From Polyangiaceae bacterium UTPRO1 (GTDB lineage: Bacteria; Desulfobacterota; Binatia; UTPRO1), in NCBI GenBank assembly GCA_002050235.1, contig MWST01000023.1, positions 1 through 52,882 on the forward strand: a DNA stretch of 52,882 nucleotides, written 5' to 3'. Below, piece after piece: positions 46,679 to 52,882 of the stretch; the stretch's first letter is position 1; every line of letters begins with the position of its first letter. Made by a program: the position numbers and the translations under genes. The notes below the pieces were generated by a model that did not search any database, was not told where the DNA came from, and saw only the letters and a program-made list of their open reading frames with translations.

Positions 46679-46966
46679 ATGGTGGCGAACGACTCCCTTC
46701 CGAGCACCATGGCGACCGTGCCGGGCTTCGATCCGGCGCGGGCGGGGAAGTCCGCCGAATGTGACGGCGGCGGCGCTATCGTCGGCACCCGCTACGCCGG
46801 TCGCGAAGAGTTCGCCGGCACCCTCACCGGCGAGTACGTCGATCACGGCGACCCGCCCTGGCGCTGGTATCTCTTGAAGGATCTCGTCCGCCGTCCCGAG
46901 GGGTATCCGGGCGACGCCGTCTGGTGCCTCGCCGAGAACCTCTTCGTCGCAGGCGAGCCGGTCTAG
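46679..46966 (+). CDS. Small protein of unknown function
   Basis: 95 residues if started at ATG 46679. The GGAGG is only one base away from that codon, so ATG 46709 (MATVPGFDPARAG) may be the real start. Content: DPARAGKSAECDGGGAIVGT, FAGTLTGEYVDHGDPPWRWY and DAVWCLAENLFVAGEP. It is aromatic-rich at the end, with two cysteines and no signal or membrane helix. The stop is followed immediately by the etfB ATG. I do not recognise the family. Its place between the monooxygenase and ETF suggests a companion of a flavoprotein. Confidence 0.65.
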   Translation: MVANDSLPSTMATVPGFDPARAGKSAECDGGGAIVGTRYAGREEFAGTLTGEYVDHGDPPWRWYLLKDLVRRPEGYPGDAVWCLAENLFVAGEPV

Positions 46967-47782
46967 ATGGCGCTCCGGATCGTCGTCTGCGCGAAGGAAG
47001 TGCTGGACCCCGACGCGGTCAACAACTACGCGCTCGAGGGCCGGCTGGTGATCGGTGACGACGGCAGGTCGCTGACGCAATCCTCCATCCCCCGCCTCAT
47101 GAACGCCTACGACGAGCAGGCGATCGAGGCGGCGCTCCGCATCCGCGAGGCCGGCGTGCAGTGCACGATCACGGTGGTGTCGGTCGGGGAGGGGCAGGAC
47201 ATCCTGAAGCACGCCGCGTCGCTCGGCATCGATGAGCCGGTCGCCATCCAGGCGGATTCCGGGACGCTCGACCAGCACGGGATAGCGAAGCTTCTCGCGG
47301 CGTTCGTGACGTCGCGCGGGGGCGCCGACCTGGTGCTCTGCGGACGCCAGGCGTCCGACGACGATCAGGGCGTCGTCCCGGCGCTCCTGGCGGAACACCT
47401 GGGGGTGCCGGCAGTGACGATCGCACGCTCGGTCGAAGCGACGGCGGCGGGCGGCGAGCTCGGAGTCCGCGTCGTGCGGGTCACGCCTGACGGTGACGAG
47501 ACGGTGACGGCGTCGGCGCCGGTCGTGGTCACCATCAGCAACGAGCTCGGCCAGGCGCGTTATCCGACGATGGCGGGCCGCATGGCGGCGCGCAAGAAGA
47601 AGATCGCGAGCGTGACGACGGCGGAGCTGGGGATCGCCGGAGAGGAGCTGCGGCCGCGGGTGACGCTGGCGAAACAGTTCGTGCCGACGGTGAAGAGCTC
47701 CTGCGAAATGATCCCCGGCAACGCCGAGGAAGCGGCGCGAGCGCTGATCGCGCGCCTGCGCGCGGAGAGCGTGGTCCGATGA
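46967..47782 (+). CDS. etfB: Electron transfer flavoprotein beta subunit
   Basis: 271 residues. IVVCAKEVLDPDAVNNYALE at the N-terminus, NAYDEQAIEAALRIREAG, and DLVLCGRQASDDDQGVVPALLAE (AMP/nucleotide site) identify EtfB/FixA. The signature YPTMAGRMAARKKKI follows. With EtfA it accepts electrons from acyl-CoA dehydrogenases and passes them to ETF-quinone oxidoreductase. The stop overlaps the etfA start (ATGA). Confidence 0.94.
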   Translation: MALRIVVCAKEVLDPDAVNNYALEGRLVIGDDGRSLTQSSIPRLMNAYDEQAIEAALRIREAGVQCTITVVSVGEGQDILKHAASLGIDEPVAIQADSGTLDQHGIAKLLAAFVTSRGGADLVLCGRQASDDDQGVVPALLAEHLGVPAVTIARSVEATAAGGELGVRVVRVTPDGDETVTASAPVVVTISNELGQARYPTMAGRMAARKKKIASVTTAELGIAGEELRPRVTLAKQFVPTVKSSCEMIPGNAEEAARALIARLRAESVVR

Positions 47783-48732
47783 GCCGGGTCGTCGTCTGCA
47801 CCTGGGGAACGACCGGCGGGGCCGAAGAGCTCCTGACGCTGGCGCGCGGCACCGCGGCGGCGCTCGATGCGACCCTCGGCTGGCTCGTCCTCGGACCTGC
47901 GCCGCACGATCTCACCGAGATCGCGAGCCGGCAGGATGTCCCGATCGTCGACCGCATCGAGGACGAGAAGCTGCAGTCGTTCGGCGGCGACGTCGCCATC
48001 GCCGCCGTCGCCGCCTACGCCCGCCAGCACGACTTCCGGCTGATGCTCGTCCCGCAGACTTTCGATGCCCGGGTGCTGGCGCCGCGGGTCGCGGCTCGCA
48101 TCGACGCCGGTGTCGTGATGAACGGCGTCGGGGTGGGGATGGAAGGCGGCGTCCTCGCCGTCACGGCGTCGGCCTACGGCGGCGACACCCGGGTCGTCTA
48201 TGCACTCGATGCCGGACGCTTCGTCGTCGGCATCGTGACGAGCGCGCTCACCGCAGCGCCGGCGGCGAAGCCGGCGTCGGCGGTGACACGGCACTGCCCC
48301 GTCGACCTCGCGGGCGTCGAGGAGCGCGTGCGGGTGGTGGCGCGGAGCGAGGCGGCCGGACCGCGCATCGAGGAAGCGGACATCCTCGTCGCCGGGGGGC
48401 GCGGCCTCGGCGAGAAGGCCAACTACCGCCTCGTGCAGGAGCTCGCCGAGGCTCTCGGAGGCATGGCCGCGGCCTCGCGGCCCATCGTCGACGAGGGCTG
48501 GGCCGAACCGGCGCGGCAAGTCGGCCTCACCGGCAAGATCACGCGCCCGACGCTCTACATCGCCGCCGGCATCTCCGGGGCCAGCCAGCACATGGTGGGC
48601 TGTGCTGCGGCCAAGACGCTGGTCGCGATCAACCGTGATCCGGACGCGGCGATCTTCAAATACGCGCGCTTCGGCATCGTCGGCGATTGCCTCGAGATCC
48701 TGCCGGCTCTGACCCGCGCGGTGAAAGGATAG
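47779..48732 (+). CDS. etfA: Electron transfer flavoprotein alpha subunit
   Basis: 317 residues. The N-terminal domain (GGAEELLTLARGTAAALDA) is followed by the C-terminal FAD domain: ILVAGGRGLGEKANYRLVQE, RPIVDEGWAEPARQVGLTGK, PTLYIAAGISGASQHMVG and AINRDPDAAIFKYARFGIVGD. All FAD-contact blocks are present. Placement directly before a thiolase pair and behind a KstR-like site suggests a dedicated ETF for this pathway rather than the housekeeping copy. Confidence 0.95.
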   Translation: MSRVVVCTWGTTGGAEELLTLARGTAAALDATLGWLVLGPAPHDLTEIASRQDVPIVDRIEDEKLQSFGGDVAIAAVAAYARQHDFRLMLVPQTFDARVLAPRVAARIDAGVVMNGVGVGMEGGVLAVTASAYGGDTRVVYALDAGRFVVGIVTSALTAAPAAKPASAVTRHCPVDLAGVEERVRVVARSEAAGPRIEEADILVAGGRGLGEKANYRLVQELAEALGGMAAASRPIVDEGWAEPARQVGLTGKITRPTLYIAAGISGASQHMVGCAAAKTLVAINRDPDAAIFKYARFGIVGDCLEILPALTRAVKG

Positions 48733-48742
48733 GTGCCGTTCG

Positions 48743-49168
48743 ATGGCTGATCGCATTCCCGTCGCGGCGGGGCTCTTCGCGGAGACCAAGGATGGCGCGC
48801 GGCTCATCGGTTCGCGCTGCGCGTCCTGCGGCACGCCGTACTTCCCGAGGGTCGACTGGTGCCGGCACCCGGAGTGCGCGGAGTCGAAGATCGAAGAGGC
48901 CGGCTTCGGCCCGAGCGGGACCATATGGAGCTGCGCGATCCAGGACTACCCGCCGCCTGCGCCTGCGAAGTTCGACAAGCCTTACAGGCCCTACGCCATG
49001 GCGGTGGTCGACCTCGACGACGGGCTTCGCGTGCTCGGACAGGTCAAGACCGACGATATCCGCAGCGTGAAGCCCGACATGAAGGTGACGCTGGTCGTCG
49101 ACACTCTCTGCCACGACGACGCCGGCAACGAGATCCTGACGTGGAAGTTCGAGGTCGATCATGCGTGA
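48743..49168 (+). CDS. Zn-ribbon/OB-fold (DUF35) protein, BbsA-like
   Basis: 141 residues. The zinc ribbon is of a different form from the two other DUF35 proteins here: CASCGTPYFPRVDWCRHPEC (second pair spaced CxxxxC). The OB-fold follows: GPSGTIWSCAIQDYPPPAP, YAMAVVDLDDGLRVLGQVK. This form is known for BbsA, the partner of the thiolase BbsB that cleaves benzoylsuccinyl-CoA. The gene overlaps the thiolase start by eight bases and here precedes it, the reverse of the other two pairs. Confidence 0.84.
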   Translation: MADRIPVAAGLFAETKDGARLIGSRCASCGTPYFPRVDWCRHPECAESKIEEAGFGPSGTIWSCAIQDYPPPAPAKFDKPYRPYAMAVVDLDDGLRVLGQVKTDDIRSVKPDMKVTLVVDTLCHDDAGNEILTWKFEVDHA

Positions 49169-50342
49169 CGTCGCCGTCGTCGGCCTCGGGATGCACCCCT
49201 GGGGCAAGTTCGCCGAGAAGTCGGTGCAGCAGCTCTGCCGGGTCGCGGTCGACGCCGCCCTGAAGGACGCCGGGGTCGCGTGGCGCGACATCGAAGCGGT
49301 CGCCGCGGCGAGCTCGCGGTTTTCGGGCGGCCGCGGCTGGGGGCTCAACGGCAACGACGTCGTCGACGACATGGGAGCGACCGGCATCCCGGTCTACAAC
49401 CTCTCGGCGGGATGCGCTGCCGGCGGCAACGCCTTCAACGTCGGCACGATGTTGGTCGCTAGCGGTCAGCACGACATGGTGCTGGTGGTCGGCGGCGAGA
49501 AGATGCCGAAAGGCTTCATCCAGACCTCGGGCGTCGAAGAGACCACCGACCCGGAGTACCTGCGCCAGGTATGCATCGGTGTCCCGGGGCCGACCTTCTG
49601 GGCTTTCATGTGCCGCCGCCGCATGGCCGACTACGGCACGACCGAGGAGCAGCTCGCCAAGATCGCGGTCAAGGCCAGGAAGCTCGCGGTCCACAATCCG
49701 AACGCGCGCTTCCGGAAGGAGACGACGATAGCCGAGGTGATGGGCTCGGCGCTCGTCAGCTACCCGCTTCGCCTCTTCGAGATCTGTCCCGTGAGCGACG
49801 GCGCCGCCGCGGTGGTGCTCTGCTCGGCCGAGAAGGCGCGCCGGCTCACGACGCGGCCGATCTGGGTCGCAGCCAGCGCGGTAGCAACGGCGCGCTTCGA
49901 CGACGGCATCCCGCGCGGCCTCGCCGGCGCCGTCCCGACCGACCGGCGCGCGTACCATAGCGAGGCGGCGGCCGCCGTGAAGAAGGCGATGGCGCAGGCA
50001 GGCATCGGTCCGGACGGCATCGACCTCGTAGAGCTCCAGGACAACACCGTCTACTACGAGCTCTCGTTCCCGGAGGAGTGGGGCTTCTGCGAGCCCGGCG
50101 AGGCCGAGCATCTGCTCGAGAGCGGCGCTACGTTGCCGACGGGGCGGCTGCCGATAAATCCGAGCGGCGGCTTCATCTCCTTCGGCGAGGCTACGACCGC
50201 GCAGGGGCTCTTCCAGATCTGCGAGCTCGGCTGGCAGCTGCGCGGCGAGGCGGGCGAGCGGCAGGTGCCCGACGCCAAGGTCGGCCTCGCGCAGACGCTC
50301 GGGCTCGGCGGCAACGGCTCGGGAACGATCCTCAAACGCTGA
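49161..50342 (+). CDS. Thiolase, BbsB/SCP2 type, nucleophile cysteine present
   Basis: 393 residues. Unlike the thiolase-like proteins at 6925 and 30237 it keeps the nucleophile: YNLSAGCAAGGNAFNVG with Cys85. DLVELQDNTVYYELSFPEEW and LPINPSGGFISFGEATTAQG follow; the usual GHP histidine motif is replaced by GEATTAQG. It ends VGLAQTLGLGGNGSGTILKR. It probably performs thiolytic cleavage of a 3-oxoacyl-CoA together with its DUF35 partner. It is the last gene of the operon that begins at 45562. Confidence 0.87.
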   Translation: MRDVAVVGLGMHPWGKFAEKSVQQLCRVAVDAALKDAGVAWRDIEAVAAASSRFSGGRGWGLNGNDVVDDMGATGIPVYNLSAGCAAGGNAFNVGTMLVASGQHDMVLVVGGEKMPKGFIQTSGVEETTDPEYLRQVCIGVPGPTFWAFMCRRRMADYGTTEEQLAKIAVKARKLAVHNPNARFRKETTIAEVMGSALVSYPLRLFEICPVSDGAAAVVLCSAEKARRLTTRPIWVAASAVATARFDDGIPRGLAGAVPTDRRAYHSEAAAAVKKAMAQAGIGPDGIDLVELQDNTVYYELSFPEEWGFCEPGEAEHLLESGATLPTGRLPINPSGGFISFGEATTAQGLFQICELGWQLRGEAGERQVPDAKVGLAQTLGLGGNGSGTILKR

Positions 50343-50346
50343 CGGA

Positions 50347-50385
50347 GCGCCGGCCCGCGCCGCACTGGCCGCTCCTCGCCGGCGC
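50347..50385 (+). terminator. Hairpin after the thiolase operon
   Basis: GCGCCGGC and its exact reverse complement GCCGGCGC are separated by 23 bases, starting four bases after the thiolase stop. It could end the operon from 45562. No T-run follows. Confidence 0.4.
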
Positions 50386-50403
50386 ACTAAGCCAGCGGCA
50401 GAT

Positions 50404-50434
50404 TTGCTTTGGTGAGTCGGTGGGCTCGTGCTAC
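50404..50434 (+). promoter_or_regulatory. Possible sigma-70-like promoter of the secreted-protein genes
   Basis: TTGCTT at 50404-50409 and GTGCTAC at 50428-50434 have roughly consensus spacing, about 40 bases before the start at 50473. This is the only AT-richer spot in the gap. The -10 match is weak, so the call is tentative. Confidence 0.3.
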
Positions 50435-50472
50435 AGGCAGGCAAAACTTCTGGTTACAGGAGGTCCCCTCGC

Positions 50473-51672
50473 ATGCCGTCCCGACCGCTCCTGATCGTTC
50501 TCCTGCTGGCGGTAGCGCTCGTTGCCGCTAGCGCCGTCGACGGTGTCGCTGCGACGCCGCAACAGCAGTGTCAGACCACGAAGAACAAGGCCGCCGGCAA
50601 GTATGCCAAGTGCCGCCAGGACGCCGAAGCCAAGCTGGCGACCAACGGCGACATGGCGAAGTACTCGGCGACGATCGCCAAGTGCGAGGCCAAGCTCGCG
50701 CAGGAATGGCAGAAGGCGATCGCCAGGGCTGCCAAGGCCGGGAGCGCGTGCCTCGACGCTCCGCTCGTGGAGAGCGACTTCCGGCTCGTGATCGACGCCT
50801 GCACCGGCAACATCGCGACCGCACTGGGCGGCGGCGGGCTCACGGACTGTACGCAGGATCTCGCTACGGTGCTCGCCGGCACGGCCGTGGCAAGCGACGT
50901 CGTCAGCGGCAAGACCTTCTCGAGCGCCGCCGGGCTCGGCGTGACCGGGACCATGCCCGACAACGGTGCGCTCACGATCACGCCGACGACGAGCCCGCAG
51001 GCGATTCCGGCCGGCTACCACAACGGCCTGGGAGTGGTGGCCGGGGATGCCGATCTCGTAGCGGCGAACATCAAGAGCGGCATCGATCTCTTCGGGGTCA
51101 CGGGAACGTTCATCGGGCTCGGCGGCGAGCTCGTGAAGACCGGCCAGACCACGAGCTACGGTGCGGGCAGCGACGGCGACCAGCAGAAAGGCTTCGTGCA
51201 CTCCTACACCGACAACGGCGACGGCACGGTCACGGACAACGTCACCGGGCTCATGTGGGAGAAGAAGAGCGACGACGGTTCCATCCACGACAAGGACAAC
51301 ACCTACACCTGGGGTCTCGAGACGCCTCCGTACGCGATGAACGGCACGATGGTGACGGCCTTCCTCGCGGCCCTGAACGCGGGCGGCGGCTTCGCGGGCC
51401 ACACCGACTGGCGCATCCCGAACCGCAAGGAACTGGAGAGCATAACCGATATCGAGAACGTGTTTCCGGCAGTACCGGCGGTCTTCAACACCGGCTGCAC
51501 GGGAGGCTGCACGGTGACTACGTGCAGCTGCACGAAGACCAACTACTACTGGTCGTCTTCGACCGCCCAGGGCGCGCCCGGGAATGCCTGGCGCGTCTAC
51601 TTCTATGACGGCACGATGAATCCGGTCGGCAAGAGCGGCAGCCTGTACGTCCGGGCCGTTCGCGGCGGTTGA
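50473..51672 (+). CDS. Secreted DUF1566 (Lcl-like) protein with Cys/Lys helical N-terminus
   Basis: 399 residues from ATG 50473, behind a strong AGGAGGT. The Sec signal peptide (LLIVLLLAVALVAASA) is cleaved near GVA-ATP. Residues 30-95 form a Lys/Ala-rich helical region with spaced cysteines (Cys33, 47, 71, 93). Next come two GVTGT motifs (AAGLGVTGTMPDNG and IDLFGVTGTF) framing an IPAGYHNGLGVVAGDADLVA unit. The C-terminal DUF1566 domain (about 230-395) shows FVHSYTDNGDGTVTDNVTGL, DWRIPNRKELESITD, YWSSS and VRAVRGG. The DUF1566 fold is related to collagen-like and C-type-lectin-like adhesins. It is probably exported or cell-surface; function unknown. Confidence 0.85.
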   Translation: MPSRPLLIVLLLAVALVAASAVDGVAATPQQQCQTTKNKAAGKYAKCRQDAEAKLATNGDMAKYSATIAKCEAKLAQEWQKAIARAAKAGSACLDAPLVESDFRLVIDACTGNIATALGGGGLTDCTQDLATVLAGTAVASDVVSGKTFSSAAGLGVTGTMPDNGALTITPTTSPQAIPAGYHNGLGVVAGDADLVAANIKSGIDLFGVTGTFIGLGGELVKTGQTTSYGAGSDGDQQKGFVHSYTDNGDGTVTDNVTGLMWEKKSDDGSIHDKDNTYTWGLETPPYAMNGTMVTAFLAALNAGGGFAGHTDWRIPNRKELESITDIENVFPAVPAVFNTGCTGGCTVTTCSCTKTNYYWSSSTAQGAPGNAWRVYFYDGTMNPVGKSGSLYVRAVRGG

Positions 51673-51683
51673 GGAGGGAAGCC

Positions 51684-52882
51684 ATGAATATCGATCGGAG
51701 AACGATTCTCGGAATCGGCGTCGCGATCGTGCTCTCGGGATCCGCCTCGGGGGCACGGGCGTTGACGAGCCTGAGCGTCAACGGCTGCCTATCGGGCAAG
51801 ATCAAAGCAGTGGGCAAGGCCATGGATGGCTACTTGGCGTGCTACGGCAAGAGCGCATCCAAGGGCGTAGCTGCAGACCCGGTATGCCTAGCCAAGGCGA
51901 GCGCCAGGATCTCGGGGCCATTCAACAAGCTCGAGGCCGGGTCGGTGCCGCCTTGTCTCACCGATAGCGATGACGCCGCTCGCGACGGCGATACCTTCGC
52001 CTATGCGGCAGTCATCGACAGCATCATTGGCCACGCACCGAAGAAGTGCGACGCCGCCAAGCACAAGTGCGTCGCCAAGTACATCGCCGGCGTCACCGGC
52101 TGCTACGCCAAGGCGGCGCGCAAGGGCGGGGCGATCGATACGGCGTGCGTCGACAAGCTTGCGAACAAGCTCGCCGACGGGAACAAGGGGTGCCTCGACA
52201 AGGCGGCGCGGGCGTCGGACTGCACCAATGGCGGAAGCCAGGCGACAGTGCTGCGGCCTTTCGCCGACGAGTACCTAGAAGAGCAGGGGTGCGCGCTCGA
52301 TCCCTCCAACGCCGAGTGCGTGTACCCGACTCCGACCCCGACAGCGACGTCGCTCATGACATCGACACCGACGCCGACGCCGACCGGGGTCGTGACGCCG
52401 GGTCCGACAGCGACCGCGGGCGGCACCTGCCACAACGGCCAGAACGATCCCGGCGAGGCGTGCGACGAGTCGGCGCCGGCCGCCGGTTGGGGGATGTGCG
52501 GAGCCGACTTCACCTGCGTCGACTGCAACTGCGCCTGTCCGAGCAAGGTGACGTTCCAGCCCGATCCCGATGCCCCGGAGACGCTGCTCGACGCCGGCTG
52601 GACCGGCATCTCGCACCGCTCCCCGATCATCAGCAGCGGCCTGGTGACGCTGACGGCGAGTTGCTCAGCCAGCAAGCGTCCCTGCGGCATCTGCAGCGTG
52701 AGCGGCCCGATCGAGAACCTGCACGCGGGGGCCGGCGAGCTCGCGAGTCGCCGCTGCGTGAGCGACACATCGAAGCGGTGCACCAGCGACGCCGCCTGCG
52801 GCGGCGGCGCCGGCGACTGCCAGTACTTCTTCGGCGCGCCGCTGCCGCTCGCGGCCGGCGGCGTCACGACCTGCGTCGTGAA
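51684..52882 (+). CDS. Secreted Cys-rich repeat protein, 3' end beyond the window
   Basis: Open from ATG 51684 (GAGGAGGGA upstream) to the window edge, 399 codons without a stop. A signal peptide ends near SGARA-LTS. Two Cys/Lys helical repeats follow, sharing CYxKxxxKGxAxDxxC (residues 53-68 and 140-155). A Pro/Thr linker (about 212-250, PTPTPTAT...STPTPTPTG) leads to a second Cys-rich domain with CHNGQNDPGEACDESAP, CGADFTCVDCNCACP and KRPCGICSVSGPIENL, then RRCVSDTSKRCTSDAACGG. It begins 11 bases after the preceding secreted-protein gene. The layout suggests an extracellular, disulfide-bonded surface protein; I do not recognise a described family. Confidence 0.8.
   Translation, partial: MNIDRRTILGIGVAIVLSGSASGARALTSLSVNGCLSGKIKAVGKAMDGYLACYGKSASKGVAADPVCLAKASARISGPFNKLEAGSVPPCLTDSDDAARDGDTFAYAAVIDSIIGHAPKKCDAAKHKCVAKYIAGVTGCYAKAARKGGAIDTACVDKLANKLADGNKGCLDKAARASDCTNGGSQATVLRPFADEYLEEQGCALDPSNAECVYPTPTPTATSLMTSTPTPTPTGVVTPGPTATAGGTCHNGQNDPGEACDESAPAAGWGMCGADFTCVDCNCACPSKVTFQPDPDAPETLLDAGWTGISHRSPIISSGLVTLTASCSASKRPCGICSVSGPIENLHAGAGELASRRCVSDTSKRCTSDAACGGGAGDCQYFFGAPLPLAAGGVTTCVV

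Noticed and set aside
52318..52425. Short CCGAC-type repeats as a possible tandem-repeat locus or CRISPR
   Set aside because: They encode a Pro/Thr linker in an open gene; units are irregular and there are no spacers.

Overview
The window is GC-rich, densely coded bacterial chromosome from a Gram-negative organism: it has a TolC-type outer-membrane protein, a Czc tripartite pump, a lipase with its inner-membrane foldase, and lipoprotein and Sec signals. The gene content is dominated by CoA chemistry: seven family III CoA-transferases, three thiolase-like/DUF35 pairs, two acyl-CoA dehydrogenases, four crotonases, an acyl-CoA ligase and an ETF pair. Two Cys/Lys-repeat secreted proteins end the window. 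Together these suggest an uncultured lineage of the Binatota/deltaproteobacterial type. That placement is inference; no rRNA or tRNA gene lies in the window.

Layout. 1-3931 (+): the tail of sufS, then sufU, a small conserved protein, an acyl-CoA ligase and an unusual crotonase. 3928-6853 (-): a FAD-dependent oxidoreductase and a CoA-transferase whose domains are in permuted order. 6925-14441 (+): a thiolase-like protein/DUF35 pair, two acyl-CoA dehydrogenases flanking a racemase-type CoA-transferase, then three molybdenum-hydroxylase maturation genes (XdhC, MobA-like, CoxG). 14412-16437 (-): true lipase and lipase foldase. 16772-20415 (+): three CoA-transferases in tandem. 20469-22648 (-): a BadI/MenB-type crotonase and a membrane-anchored esterase. 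22794-26579 (+): the three subunits of a molybdenum hydroxylase. 26641-27081 (-): periplasmic FKBP isomerase. 27275-34387 (+): amidohydrolase, aminopeptidase P, thiolase-like protein/DUF35, crotonase, a stand-alone LigD-type polymerase and exonuclease III. 34447-36899 (-): a CoA-transferase pair. 36966-45433 (-): czcCBA, a small Cys/His protein and a copper P-type ATPase. 45562-50342 (+): nitronate monooxygenase, a small unknown, ETF beta and alpha, and a BbsA/BbsB-like thiolase pair. 50473-end (+): two secreted Cys-rich proteins, the second cut by the window edge.

How it may work together. The lipase and esterase would release acids. The ligase and CoA-transferases would activate them. The racemase, dehydrogenases, crotonases and thiolase/aldolase-like enzymes would shorten them, with electrons passing to ETF. 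The molybdenum hydroxylase would hydroxylate a ring or other unsaturated substrate. The true substrate cannot be read from the sequence; branched or alicyclic (terpenoid- or steroid-like) acids fit best.

The most striking regulatory signal is a 14-bp palindrome fitting TnnAACnnGTTnnA, the motif known for the actinobacterial TetR-family repressor KstR. It occurs in three intergenic regions (16677, 22757, 45482), each in front of a CoA-catabolism operon. No gene in the window encodes a recognisable transcription factor, so the regulator must lie elsewhere.
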